The translations under genes were made by a program, and so were the position numbers. DNA of 64,000 nt. It comes from Streptomyces sp. NBC_00091 (lineage in GTDB: Bacteria > Actinomycetota > Actinomycetes > Streptomycetales > Streptomycetaceae). A model generated the notes under the pieces. The model was not told where the DNA came from and ran no database searches. It was given only the letters and a program-made list of their open reading frames with translations. Positions 32,852 through 41,619 of the stretch are shown here, in pieces; the first letter of the stretch is position 1, and each line of letters begins with the position of its first letter. The stretch is from contig NZ_JAPEMA010000001.1 in assembly GCF_026343185.1 (NCBI RefSeq), forward strand, positions 2,666,001 through 2,730,000. Reading direction: 5' to 3'.

Positions 32852-33985
32852 ATGACGGTCCAAGAGCTGCCCGGTGCCGGTGCGTCCCACCGTGTCACCC
32901 CGCCGCCCGCCTGGAGGCCCCGTACGGAGGCCGCCCCGCTGCTTCCGGACCCCGAGCCCTACCGGGTGCTGGGCACTCCGGCGGCCGAGGGGCTCGACCC
33001 CGCGCTGATGCGCCGGTACTACGCCGAGCTCGTCCGGGGGCGCCGCTACAACGCGCAGGCCACCGCGCTGACCCGGCAGGGCCGTCTCGCCGTGTACCCC
33101 TCCACCGTCGGGCAGGAGGCCGCCGAGATCGCGGCCGCGCTGGTCCTGGAGGAGCAGGACTGGCTCTTCCCGAGCTACCGCGACACCCTCGCGGCCGTGG
33201 CCCGCGGGCTGGACCCCGTACAGGCGCTGACGCTGCTGCGCGGCGACTGGCACACCGGGTACGACCCCCGCGAGCACCGGATAGCCCCCCTGTGCACCCC
33301 GCTCGCCACCCAGCTGCCGCACGCGGTGGGCCTGGCGCACGCCGCCCGCCTGCGCGGCGACGAGGTCGTCGCGCTCGCCATGGTCGGCGACGGCGGCACC
33401 AGCGAGGGCGACTTCCACGAGGCGCTGAACTTCGCGGCCGTCTGGCAGGCCCCCGTGGTCTTCCTGGTCCAGAACAACGGCTTCGCGATTTCCGTCCCGC
33501 TCGCCAAGCAGACCGCCGCGCCGACGCTGGCCCACAAGGCCGTCGGCTACGGAATGCCCGGCCGGCTGGTCGACGGCAACGACGTCGCCGCCATGCACGA
33601 GGTCCTCACCGAGGCCGTGAAGCGTGCGCGCTCGGGCGGCGGACCGACCCTGATCGAGGCCGTCACCTACCGGATGGAGGCCCACACGAACGCCGACGAC
33701 GCCACCCGCTACCGGTCCGACGCCGAGGTCGAGGCCTGGAAGGCGCACGACCCGGTGGACCTGCTGGAGCGCGAGCTGACCGCCCGCGGGATCCTGGACG
33801 CGGCGGGCAAGCAGGAGGCGCGCGACGCGGCCGAGGCGATGGCCGCGGACCTGCGCGAGCGGATGAACGCCGACCCCGTGGTGGAGCCGATGGACCTCTT
33901 CGCGCACGTCTACGCGGAGCAGACCGGACGACTGCGCGAGCAGGCCGCCCTGCTGCGCGCCGAGCTGGAAGCGGAGGACGCGTGA
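32852..33985 (+). CDS. bkdA2: Branched-chain alpha-keto acid dehydrogenase E1 alpha subunit (cluster 2)
   Basis: ATG 32852, behind GAGGAGG, gives 377 residues. The thiamine pyrophosphate motif runs from GDGGTSEGDFHEALNFAA to VQNN, as in all E1 alpha subunits, and TVGQEAAEIAAAL and PSYRDTLAAVARG are family landmarks. It decarboxylates 2-oxo acids derived from Val, Leu and Ile and transfers the acyl group to E2. It is the first gene of a three-gene operon with overlapping stop/start codons. Cluster numbering follows S. coelicolor order, where bkdA2B2C2 lies beside the Lrp gene. Confidence 0.92.
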   Translation: MTVQELPGAGASHRVTPPPAWRPRTEAAPLLPDPEPYRVLGTPAAEGLDPALMRRYYAELVRGRRYNAQATALTRQGRLAVYPSTVGQEAAEIAAALVLEEQDWLFPSYRDTLAAVARGLDPVQALTLLRGDWHTGYDPREHRIAPLCTPLATQLPHAVGLAHAARLRGDEVVALAMVGDGGTSEGDFHEALNFAAVWQAPVVFLVQNNGFAISVPLAKQTAAPTLAHKAVGYGMPGRLVDGNDVAAMHEVLTEAVKRARSGGGPTLIEAVTYRMEAHTNADDATRYRSDAEVEAWKAHDPVDLLERELTARGILDAAGKQEARDAAEAMAADLRERMNADPVVEPMDLFAHVYAEQTGRLREQAALLRAELEAEDA

Positions 33986-34983
33986 TGACGACGGTCGCTG
34001 TGAAGCCCGCGACGATGGCGCAGGCGCTCACCCGTGCCATGCGCGACGCGATGGCGGAGGACCCCACCGTCCACGTGATGGGCGAGGACGTCGGGGCACT
34101 CGGCGGGGTCTTCCGGATCACGGACGGCCTCGCGAAGGAGTTCGGCGAGGACCGCGTCACGGACACCCCGCTCGCGGAGGCCGGGATCCTGGGCGCCGCG
34201 GTCGGCATGGCCATGTACGGGCTGCGGCCGGTCGTGGAGATGCAGTTCGACGCGTTCGCCTACCCGGCCTTCGAGCAGCTCATCTCGCACGTGGCGAAGA
34301 TGCGCAACCGCACGCGCGGCGCGATGCCCCTGCCGATCACCATCCGGGTGCCCTACGGCGGCGGCATCGGCGGCGTCGAGCACCACTGCGACTCCTCCGA
34401 GGCGTACTACACGGCCACGCCCGGGCTCACCGTCGTGACCCCGGCGACGGTCGAGGACGCGTACGGGCTGCTGCGCGAGTCGATCGCGAGCGACGACCCG
34501 GTGGTCTTCCTGGAGCCGAAGCGGCTCTACTGGTCGAAGGCGCAGTGGTCGCCCGAGGCGCCCACGGCCGTCCCGGGCATCGGGAAGGCGCTGGTCCGGC
34601 AGGCCGGTACGAGCGCCACCCTGATCACCTACGGCCCCTCGCTGCCGGTCTGCCTGGAGGCGGCCGAGGCGGCCCGCGAGGAGGGCTGGGACCTGGAGGT
34701 CGTCGACCTGCGCTCGCTCGTCCCCTTCGACGAGGAGACCGTCGTGGCCTCCGTACGCCGGACCGGGCGCGCGGTGGTGGTCCACGAGGCCGGCGGCTTC
34801 GGCGGGCCGGGGGCGGAGATCGCCGCCCGCGTGATGGAGCGCTGCTTCCACCACCTGGAGGCGCCGGTGCTGCGCGTGACGGGCTTCGACATCCCGTACC
34901 CGCCCCCGATGCTGGAGAAGTACCACCTGCCCGGTGTGGAACGGATCCTGGACGCCGTGGCCCGCCTGCAGTGGGAGAACTGA
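33985..34983 (+). CDS. bkdB2: Branched-chain alpha-keto acid dehydrogenase E1 beta subunit (cluster 2)
   Basis: The 332-residue subunit begins at ATG 33985, sharing one base with the bkdA2 stop (TGATG). Transketolase pyrimidine-domain landmarks are MGEDVGALGGVFRITDGL, DTPLAEAGILGAAVGMA and QFDAFAYPAFEQLISHVAK, followed by the C-terminal domain with VVDLRSLVPFDEE and HHLEAPVLRVTG. It forms the alpha2beta2 E1 tetramer with BkdA2. Confidence 0.94.
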   Translation: MTTVAVKPATMAQALTRAMRDAMAEDPTVHVMGEDVGALGGVFRITDGLAKEFGEDRVTDTPLAEAGILGAAVGMAMYGLRPVVEMQFDAFAYPAFEQLISHVAKMRNRTRGAMPLPITIRVPYGGGIGGVEHHCDSSEAYYTATPGLTVVTPATVEDAYGLLRESIASDDPVVFLEPKRLYWSKAQWSPEAPTAVPGIGKALVRQAGTSATLITYGPSLPVCLEAAEAAREEGWDLEVVDLRSLVPFDEETVVASVRRTGRAVVVHEAGGFGGPGAEIAARVMERCFHHLEAPVLRVTGFDIPYPPPMLEKYHLPGVERILDAVARLQWEN

Positions 34984-36296
34984 TGCCGCAGGTATTCGAG
35001 TTCAAGCTGCCCGACCTCGGCGAGGGCCTGACCGAGGCCGAGATCGTGCGCTGGCTGGTGGCGGTGGGCGACGTCGTCGCCATCGACCAGCCGGTCGTCG
35101 AGGTCGAGACGGCCAAGGCGATGGTGGAGGTGCCCTGCCCGTACGGCGGGGTGGTCACCGCCCGGTTCGGCGAGGAGGGCGAGGAGCTGCCGGTCGGCGC
35201 CCCGCTGATCACCGTGGCCGTGGGTGCGGAGTCGGCGCCCGCCGGGTCCGCGGTGGCCGAGGCGGATGCCGAAGGCTCCGGCAACGCACCCCGGCCGCTG
35301 ATCGGTTACGGCTCGGACCACTCACGCCCGGCGCGTCGGCGGCGGGTGCGACCCGTCACCGCCGCGGTGTCGGCGCCCGTCGCGGCCCCGGCCCCGGCCG
35401 CTCCCGTTCTCGTTCCCGCGGCTCCCGTGGCTCCTGCCGGGCCGGTTCCCGTCATCTCGCCGCTCGTGCGCAAGCTGGCCCGGGACAACGGGGTCGACCT
35501 GCGGGCGCTGCGCGGATCCGGGCCGGAGGGCCTCATCCTGCGGGCCGACGTGGAGGCGGCGCTGCGGGCCCCCGAGCCGGTGGCCGCTGTGCCGGTGCCG
35601 GTGTCGGCGGGCGAGCGGATCCCGCTCAAGGGGCTGCGGGGGGCCGTGGCGGAGAAGCTCTCGCGCAGCCGCCGGGAGATCCCCGAGGCCACCTGCTGGG
35701 TCGACGCGGACGCCACCGAGCTGATGGCGGCGCGGGCCGCGATGAACGCCGTGGACGGCCCGAAGATCTCGGTGCTCGCGCTGCTGGCCCGGATCTGCAC
35801 GGCCGCGCTCGCCCGCTACCCGGAGCTCAACTCCACGGTGGACCTCGCGGCCAACGAGATCGTCCGGCTCCCTGCCGTGCACCTCGGCTTCGCCGCGCAG
35901 ACCGAGCGCGGGCTGATGGTCCCGGTGGTCCGGGACGCCCAGACGCGCAGCCCCGAGTCCCTGTCGGCGGAGTTCGCCCGGCTGACCGAGCTGGCCCGGG
36001 CGGGCAAGCTGGCGCCCTCCGACCTCACCGGCGGGACCTTCACCCTGAACAACTACGGGGTGTTCGGGGTGGACGGCTCCACGCCGATCATCAACCACCC
36101 CGAGGCGGCGATGCTCGGCGTGGGCCGGATCATCGACAAGCCGTGGGTCCACCAGGGCGAGCTGGCGGTCCGCAAGGTCGTCCAGCTGTCGCTGACCTTC
36201 GACCACCGCGTCTGCGACGGCGGCGCGGCGGGCGGCTTCCTGCGGTACGTGGCCGACTGCGTGGAATCCCCGGCGGTCCTCCTGCGCGGCCTGTAG
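34983..36296 (+). CDS. bkdC2: Branched-chain alpha-keto acid dehydrogenase E2 subunit (cluster 2)
   Basis: The 437-residue protein has one lipoyl domain (residues 1-75, lipoylated Lys45 in VETAKAMVEV), a Pro/Ala linker, a peripheral subunit-binding domain (ISPLVRKLARDNGVDLRALRGSG), and the acyltransferase domain ending with the catalytic FDHRVCDGG (HRxxDG type). It moves the acyl group from E1 to CoA. ATG 34983 shares one base with the bkdB2 stop. No E3 gene is in the operon, so a lipoamide dehydrogenase must come from elsewhere. Confidence 0.94.
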   Translation: MPQVFEFKLPDLGEGLTEAEIVRWLVAVGDVVAIDQPVVEVETAKAMVEVPCPYGGVVTARFGEEGEELPVGAPLITVAVGAESAPAGSAVAEADAEGSGNAPRPLIGYGSDHSRPARRRRVRPVTAAVSAPVAAPAPAAPVLVPAAPVAPAGPVPVISPLVRKLARDNGVDLRALRGSGPEGLILRADVEAALRAPEPVAAVPVPVSAGERIPLKGLRGAVAEKLSRSRREIPEATCWVDADATELMAARAAMNAVDGPKISVLALLARICTAALARYPELNSTVDLAANEIVRLPAVHLGFAAQTERGLMVPVVRDAQTRSPESLSAEFARLTELARAGKLAPSDLTGGTFTLNNYGVFGVDGSTPIINHPEAAMLGVGRIIDKPWVHQGELAVRKVVQLSLTFDHRVCDGGAAGGFLRYVADCVESPAVLLRGL

Positions 36297-36318
36297 CCGG
36301 CGCGGGCGCCGCCGCCCG

Positions 36319-36880
36319 TCAGGGCAGCGGCGGTGGGGTCCAGGCCGCGTGGCGGAGGATGGCGCGGACGGTGACCCCGGAGGGGGCCAGCCGCAGCGCC
36401 GTGCTGCGGGCGGCCACCGCGAGCGGGTGCGCCAGGCGGTGGCCCAGGCGCCCCGCCCGGCGCGCCGCCCGGGCCACCGCCTCGGCGCGCCGCCGGCGCA
36501 CGGCGTCGTAGCGGGCCAGCGCCGCCTCCACCGAGGGCCCGGCGGCCAGTTCCGCCGCCAGCACCACCGCGTCCTCCAGGGCCTGGCAGGCCCGCTGCCC
36601 CAGATTCGGGGTCATGGCGTGCGCGGTGTCCCCGAGCAGCGCCACCCGCCCGACGGCGTACGAGGGCAGCGGGGCCACCAGCTCGTGGACGTCGTGGTGC
36701 AGGACGTCCTCGGGCCGGGTCGCGGCCAGGAGTTCGGGGACGGGCCGGTGCCACCCCCCGAAGCGGCGCTTGAGCAGGGACAGGGGTCCGCGGGCCGGAT
36801 CCCGGCCGGGGCCGACCGGCACCGAGGTCCCCAGGGAAGCCCTGGAGGGGCTCGTCGCGGCGGCACTCCGGTGACGGCCG
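36319..36880 (-). pseudogene. Relic of an FAD-dependent aromatic-ring monooxygenase (C-terminal part)
   Basis: The readable part (to 36822, 168 codons) contains the second FAD motif GRVALLGDTAHAMTPNLGQRACQALEDAVVLAAEL and LKRRFGGWHRPVPELLAAT, matching the C-terminal half of PHBH-type monooxygenases of about 380 residues. The N-terminal GxGxxG FAD domain is missing; upstream the frame dissolves and meets the octamer array at 36893-36964. One substitution is visible in the family GDAAHAM motif (GDTAHAM). Probably non-functional, although a start at 36822 could still give a short product. Confidence 0.75.
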
Positions 36881-36892
36881 ATACGCTCCCCG

Positions 36893-36964
36893 GCCCGCCA
36901 GGCCGCCAGGCCGCCAGGCCGCCAGGCCGCCAGGCCGCCAGGCCGTCAGACCGTCAGACCGTCA
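36893..36964. repeat. Octamer tandem repeat GGCCGCCA
   Basis: Eight successive 8-bp units run from 36901 to 36964: five are GGCCGCCA, one GGCCGTCA and two GACCGTCA, with a degenerate unit at 36893-36900. The array overlaps the last codons of the quinone oxidoreductase gene (stop at 36954-36956). Uniform spacing without unique spacers rules out CRISPR; replication slippage is the likely origin. Confidence 0.9.
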
Positions 36965-37931
36965 GCAGGAGCTTGCCCACGTGGGTGCTGGCCTCCATGA
37001 CCCGGTGGGCCCGCGCCACTTCGGCGATCGGGTACGTCGCGTGGACCACGGGGCGGATCCGGCCGGCGGCGACCAGCGGCCACACGTGCTCCCGTACGGC
37101 CGCGATGATGGCCGCCTTCTCCTCCAGCGGGCGGGTCCGCAGCGTGGTCGCCGTGATCGCCGCCCGCTTGGTGAGCAGGGTGCGCAGGTCCAGCTCGGCC
37201 TTCACGCCGCCCTGGAGGCCGATCACCGCGAGCCGGCCGTTCATGGCCAGCGCGTCCAGGTTCCGCGCCAGGTACTTCGCGCCCATGATGTCCAGGATGA
37301 CGTCCGCCCCGGCCCCGCCCGTCGCGGACCGCAGCTCCTCCACGAAGTCCTGCTCGCGGTAGTCGACCAGGATGTCCGCGCCCAACTCCGCGCAGCGCGC
37401 CAGCTTCTCCTTGCCGCCCGCCGTCACCGCCACCCGCGCCCCGACGGCCTTGCCCAGCTGGATCGCCATGGTGCCGATGCCGCTGGAACCGCCGTGCACC
37501 AGCAGGGTCTCGCCCGGACGCAGCCCCGCGACCATGAACACGTTGGACCACACCGTCGCGACCACCTCCGGCAGTGCGGCCGCCGCCACCAGGTCCACGC
37601 CCTGCGGCACCGGCAGCAGCTGGCCCGCCGGGACGGCCACCCGCTCGGCGTAACCGCCACCGGACAGCAGCGCGCACACCTCGTCGCCCACCGCCCAGCC
37701 GGACACCCCCGGCCCCAGCGTGACGATGCGCCCGGAACATTCCAGGCCGGGATAAGGGGAGGCGCCGGGCGGGGGATCGTAGAACCCCTGCCGCTGGAGG
37801 ACGTCGGCGCGGTTCACGGCGCTCGCCGCGACCTCGACGAGCACCTCCCCCTCGCCCGCCACCGGATCGGGTACCTCGGCCCAGACCAGGGCCTCGGGGC
37901 CGCCGGGCTGCTCGATCGTGATCGCATGCAT
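36954..37931 (-). CDS. Zinc-independent quinone oxidoreductase / medium-chain dehydrogenase
   Basis: The 325-residue protein is a typical NADPH:quinone oxidoreductase. The N-terminal GroES-like domain has ASAVNRADVLQRQGFYDPP and YPGLECSGRI, and the Rossmann motif is LVHGGSSGIGTMAIQLG. No zinc-binding cysteine set is visible. It is similar to PIG3/Qor-type enzymes that reduce quinones or enones with NADPH; substrate unknown. Its final codons lie inside the octamer repeat, so the C-terminus (LLLTV) may vary between strains. Confidence 0.9.
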   Translation of the reverse strand: MHAITIEQPGGPEALVWAEVPDPVAGEGEVLVEVAASAVNRADVLQRQGFYDPPPGASPYPGLECSGRIVTLGPGVSGWAVGDEVCALLSGGGYAERVAVPAGQLLPVPQGVDLVAAAALPEVVATVWSNVFMVAGLRPGETLLVHGGSSGIGTMAIQLGKAVGARVAVTAGGKEKLARCAELGADILVDYREQDFVEELRSATGGAGADVILDIMGAKYLARNLDALAMNGRLAVIGLQGGVKAELDLRTLLTKRAAITATTLRTRPLEEKAAIIAAVREHVWPLVAAGRIRPVVHATYPIAEVARAHRVMEASTHVGKLLLTV

Positions 37932-37950
37932 GGCCCGGAATCTACCGGCC

Positions 37951-39051
37951 CTACTCCGACGGGCCCAGGGTGACCTGAGGGCCCGTCGGCGGGGCGGCCC
38001 GGACGATGGTGATCAGGCGGTCCGTCAGCTGGAGCGGACTCGCGTGCGGGTCGTCGTACGGAAGCAGCCGGTGCCCGCGCAGGACGCTGACGACGAGGTC
38101 CCCGGTCTCCCGGACACCGCGGCCCACCTCCGACTTGTTGACGGGCCGTTCGATCAGGTCCAGGCCGCTGCCCTGCTGGATCAGGTCCTCCATCACGGTG
38201 CCCGCGCTCGGGCTGAGCACCGACAGGCCCAGCAGCCGTCCCGCCGCGCTCGCGCTCGTGATGACCGCGTCCGCGCCGGACTGCTTCAGCAGCGGCGCGT
38301 TCTCCTCCTCGCGGACCGCGGCCACGATCTTCGCGCCCCGGTTGAGCTGCCGGGCCGTCAGTGTCACCAGGACGGCGGTGTCGTCCCGCTGGGTCGCGAT
38401 CACGATCTGACGGGCCTTCTGGAGCTCGGCCCGCAGCAGGACGTCCGAGCGGGTGGCGTCGCCGACGACCCCGGTGAAACCCTCCGCGGTGGCCATGTCG
38501 ATCACCTTGGCGCTGGGGTCCACGATGACGACCTGCTCCTTCTGGAGGCCGGTCGCCAGCAGCGTCTGCAGGGCCGAGCGGCCCTTGGTGCCGAAGCCGA
38601 CGACGACCGTGTGCTCACGCAAGTTCTTCCTCCAGCGGTTCAGCCGCCACTCTTCTCGGGTGCGTTCGGTCAGGACTTCCAGGGTGGTCCCGACCAGGAT
38701 GATCAGGAACAGCACGCGCAGCGGGGTGATCAGCAGGATGTTGACCAGCCGCGCGCTGTCGCTGTACGGGACGATGTCGCCGTAGCCCGTGGTCGACAGG
38801 GACACGGTCGCGTAGTAGACGCAGTCGAGGAAGTCGACCTTCTCGTTGGCGTTGTCGTGGTAGCCCTCGCGGTCGAGCCACACGATCAGCACCGTCAGGC
38901 ACAGCACGAACAAGGCCATCAGCAGCCGCCGGCTCACCTGCCGCAGCGGCTTCTCGACCACGCGCTTGGGGAGTTTGACGCGGCGTGCGACGAGTTTCTC
39001 CTCGGCGCCCCGCGCCATGGCGTCCTGGCCGTGCAGTTTCACGTGAAACAT
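37951..39051 (-). CDS. Potassium channel family protein with RCK (TrkA-N) domain
   Basis: ATG 39051 gives 366 residues starting MFHVKLHGQ, encoded by a parS site; ATG 39018 would start MARGAEEK and remove 11 residues. Two helices frame the pore with the selectivity filter TTGYGD (about 92-97). A cytoplasmic RCK N domain (VVVGFGTKGRSALQTLLA, nucleotide-binding Rossmann fold) and a C-terminal TrkA-C-like part follow. It has the two-helix architecture of MthK/Kch-type channels gated by ligands. A GGGGGG run just upstream serves as ribosome site for the longer form. It overlaps moeA by 13 nt. Confidence 0.88.
   Translation of the reverse strand: MFHVKLHGQDAMARGAEEKLVARRVKLPKRVVEKPLRQVSRRLLMALFVLCLTVLIVWLDREGYHDNANEKVDFLDCVYYATVSLSTTGYGDIVPYSDSARLVNILLITPLRVLFLIILVGTTLEVLTERTREEWRLNRWRKNLREHTVVVGFGTKGRSALQTLLATGLQKEQVVIVDPSAKVIDMATAEGFTGVVGDATRSDVLLRAELQKARQIVIATQRDDTAVLVTLTARQLNRGAKIVAAVREEENAPLLKQSGADAVITSASAAGRLLGLSVLSPSAGTVMEDLIQQGSGLDLIERPVNKSEVGRGVRETGDLVVSVLRGHRLLPYDDPHASPLQLTDRLITIVRAAPPTGPQVTLGPSE
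39036..39049. other. parS centromere site inside coding sequence
   Basis: A perfect GTTTCACGTGAAAC. On the minus strand it encodes the last codons and stop of moeA (GGCFT then TGA) and simultaneously, in another frame, codons for FHVK at the start of the potassium channel gene. ParB binding follows from the perfect match. Confidence 0.92.
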
Positions 39052-40340
39052 CCCCCCGAGGCCCAGGGCAGGTCGAGGATCTCCAGCTCCTGCCCGGATC
39101 GCGCGCCGTGCGGCGGTACGACGGCCAGCGCATCGGCGGCGGCCACCCCGCGCAGCATCGCCGGACCGCTGTAGCGCAGCGGTACGGCGTGTTCGTCGGT
39201 CAGCAGCACCGGCACCAGCCGGGTGTCGTACGGGTGCCCGGCCACGTCGCCCTCCACCGGCACCGTGTAGCGGGGGCGCTGGCGGCGGCCGGCGAGGGCA
39301 CGCAGCAGCGGCTCGGCGAGGGTCAGCAGCCCGGACACGGCGGCGAGGGGGTTGCCGGGCAGGCCGACCAGGTGGCGCCCTTCCTCCCGGTCGCCGAGGC
39401 GGGCCAGCAGCATCGGATGCCCGGGGCGCACGGCGACCCCGTCCACGAGCAGTTCGGCCCCGGCGCGCCGCAGTACGGGGTGGACGTGGTCGACGGGGCC
39501 GGAGGCGGTGCCGCCGGTGGTGACGACCACGTCGGCGGTGGAGCCGGTGACCGCCTCGAACAGGGCCTCGGCGCCGGCCGGGTCGTCGCCGAGCCGGCGC
39601 GTACCGGTGACCTCGGCGCCGAGCCGGGTGATCCAGGGGCCGAGCATGGGGCTGAGGGCGTCCCGGATCAGGCCGTCGTGCGGGCGGCCCTCGGTGAGCA
39701 GTTCGTCGCCGAGGACCAGGATCTCCACGCGGGGCCGGGGCCGGGTGACCAGCTCGTCGTACCCGGCGGCCGCGGCGAGGCCGAGCACGGCCGGGGTGAC
39801 GAGGGAGCCGACGGGCAGCAGCAGGTCGCCCGAGCGGCACTCCTGGCCGCGCGGGCGGATGTCCTGACCGGTGTTCACGGGCCGGGCGGGGTGCAGCTGG
39901 GTGCCGGACTCGCGGGCGTGCTCGCTGCGGATCACGGCGGTGGTGTCGGCGGGGACCCGGGCGCCGGTGGCGATCCGTACGGCCTCGCCGTCGGCGAGCG
40001 GCGCGGGCGGTTCGTCCCCGGCCAGGATCCCGTCGCCGGGGCGGACGCGCCAGGGGCCGGGGCCGGCGACGGCCCAGCCGTCCATGGCCGAGGTGTCGAA
40101 GGAGGGCAGGTCGCTGAGGGCTTCGAGGGGTGCGGTCAGCACCTCGCCGAGCGCCTCCGCGAGGGGTACCCGGTGGGTGCGGCCCCGCACGGCCGTACCG
40201 GCCCGTGCGGCGCTCTCGCGGGCGCGCAGCCAGGTGGCGGCGCGGTGGCCGCCGGCGCCGCCGGTGTCGCCGGTGTCGGGGGTGCGGCTGACCAGGGCGA
40301 GGGCCTCGTCCAGGGCGCCGTCGGCGTCGGTACGGGTCAT
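39039..40340 (-). CDS. moeA: Molybdopterin molybdotransferase MoeA
   Basis: The 433-residue enzyme has MoeA landmarks: DTSAMDGWAV in domain III, GARVPADTTAVI, RPRGQECRSGD, and the MPT-binding GDELL and TTGGTASGPVDHVHPVL region, then PGHPMLLARLG and GLPGNPLAAV. It inserts molybdate into adenylated molybdopterin. The ATG overlaps the stop of the mobA-like gene (ATGA), so both cofactor steps are co-translated. Its 3' end lies inside a parS site. Confidence 0.94.
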   Translation of the reverse strand: MTRTDADGALDEALALVSRTPDTGDTGGAGGHRAATWLRARESAARAGTAVRGRTHRVPLAEALGEVLTAPLEALSDLPSFDTSAMDGWAVAGPGPWRVRPGDGILAGDEPPAPLADGEAVRIATGARVPADTTAVIRSEHARESGTQLHPARPVNTGQDIRPRGQECRSGDLLLPVGSLVTPAVLGLAAAAGYDELVTRPRPRVEILVLGDELLTEGRPHDGLIRDALSPMLGPWITRLGAEVTGTRRLGDDPAGAEALFEAVTGSTADVVVTTGGTASGPVDHVHPVLRRAGAELLVDGVAVRPGHPMLLARLGDREEGRHLVGLPGNPLAAVSGLLTLAEPLLRALAGRRQRPRYTVPVEGDVAGHPYDTRLVPVLLTDEHAVPLRYSGPAMLRGVAAADALAVVPPHGARSGQELEILDLPWASGGCFT

Positions 40341-41212
40341 CCGGAGCCGGTCTCCTCGGGGTGTGGGGGCTGGGCCTCCGCGGCCCAGCGCAGTGCCAGG
40401 TCGGCGGCCTTGCGGGAGGCTTCGGCGACGGCCTGGGCGGGGTCGGCGCCGGCGGCCTCGGCGCGGGCGGCCGCGTAGCCGACGAGGAAGGTCGTCAGCG
40501 GAGCCGCCGGCCGGGCGACCCCGTGGGCGGCGTCACGGGCGAGGTCGAGCAGGGCCGGGATGTCGACGGCGACGTCGTCGATCCCGAGCTCGGTCTTGGC
40601 AGCGGTGATCCATTGCTCCAGCACGTTCCCATGCTCCCTGATCCGGGCGCGGGCCGCTGCCAGGTCCTCCCAGGTGTCGCAGTCGAAGGAGGCGAGTGGC
40701 GCAGCGGTGACCCTGGTGAGGTCCAGCTCGGCGGTGAGCGCGCGCAGCGGGAGCCCGTGGAGGGTGCCGTGCTCGGTGGCGAGCAGGGCGATCTCGCGGC
40801 GCAGGGGCTCCGCGCGGTAGGCGGCGACGAGGGGCTGGTCGCGGCCCTCGGGGTCCCGGAGCAGGGCCCCGTCGCCGGGGCCGTCGGCGGCCGCCCGGAC
40901 GAGGGCGCGGACGGTGTCGTGGTCCAGGAAGGGCAGATCGGCGGAGAGTACGAGGACCAGCGCGGCGGTGGTCTGGCGGACCCCGGCGTCCAGCGCGGCC
41001 ACGGGGCCGCCGCCGGGCGGGTCCTCGCGGGTCCAGCGGACCGGCCGCGCCGTTGCCCTGCGGGCGCCGACCACGACCGTCTCGGCGGCGTCGGGGCAGG
41101 CCGCCAGGACTCGGTCGAGGAGGGTGCGGGCGCCGACGCGGAGGGTGGGCTTGTCGGCACCACCGAGGCGGCGGGCGGCTCCGCCGGCGAGGACGATGGC
41201 GTCGTAGCTCAT
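40337..41212 (-). CDS. mobA: Molybdenum cofactor guanylyltransferase MobA fused to DUF6457
   Basis: The 291-residue protein begins with a nucleotidyltransferase domain: signature LAGGAARRLGGADKPTL and metal/GTP region LVLSADLPFLDHD, to about residue 195. The C-terminal 90 residues (LEQWITAAKTELGIDDVAVDI...AEASRKAADLALRWA) form a separate helical DUF6457 domain that also exists as a stand-alone small protein. It probably attaches GMP to Mo-molybdopterin; the tail's role is unknown. Coupled to moeA. Confidence 0.87.
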   Translation of the reverse strand: MSYDAIVLAGGAARRLGGADKPTLRVGARTLLDRVLAACPDAAETVVVGARRATARPVRWTREDPPGGGPVAALDAGVRQTTAALVLVLSADLPFLDHDTVRALVRAAADGPGDGALLRDPEGRDQPLVAAYRAEPLRREIALLATEHGTLHGLPLRALTAELDLTRVTAAPLASFDCDTWEDLAAARARIREHGNVLEQWITAAKTELGIDDVAVDIPALLDLARDAAHGVARPAAPLTTFLVGYAAARAEAAGADPAQAVAEASRKAADLALRWAAEAQPPHPEETGSG

Positions 41213-41619
41213 GCCCCGAGTATGCGGGGCCCATGTCGCGGCCCGCTGCCCCCACTTACGGCCTGCCCGCCGGGGCCGCTGCGCTGGTGCCGCTGGGCGA
41301 TTCGAGAAGCCGGGCGACCAGCGGCGTCATGCCGGTCGAGGATGCGGTGCCCGGTGGGGATGCCGACGCCGAAGCCATGCGATGGCCGCGAGGAGGACGC
41401 GGTTGTCCGCGCTTCGGGTGTGCCTCGCGCCGGGCCGTTGAGCCGGTCCACGGGCCACAGGGGTGCAGCCGACGTAGTCGGGGGCGGGGAAGGTTGGCGC
41501 GTGGCTTTGTTCACACGTTCCGGCAGCAGTTGTTCAGGGCTCTGGGAGGCATCGCACCGGAGGTGATGTTCACGAGAACGGGAGGCACCAGGCAAAGGGC
41601 AGGAAAAGGCTTGGCGAAG
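41213..41619. other. Intergenic/decayed stretch without a supportable gene
   Basis: About 400 nt separate mobA and the exporter gene. Open frames exist on both strands (for example 41209-41595 minus), but their translations are low-complexity, run across the neighbouring gene's start region and resemble no family I know. I see no tRNA, clear hairpin or terminal repeat. Its position beside the TnpB-like element suggests the left part of an accessory insertion or decayed DNA. Confidence 0.4.

Noticed and set aside
36319..36822. A functional small FAD-binding protein
   Set aside because: The fragment lacks the FAD Rossmann domain required by the family, so I call it a relic.
36893..36964. Possible CRISPR-like array
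   Set aside because: Units are 8 bp and contiguous with no unique spacers, and there are no cas genes; it is a simple tandem repeat.
41209..41595. Possible gene of 128 codons in the mobA-exporter gap
   Set aside because: The translation is low-complexity, without domain resemblance or a convincing ribosome site, so I list the stretch as non-coding.
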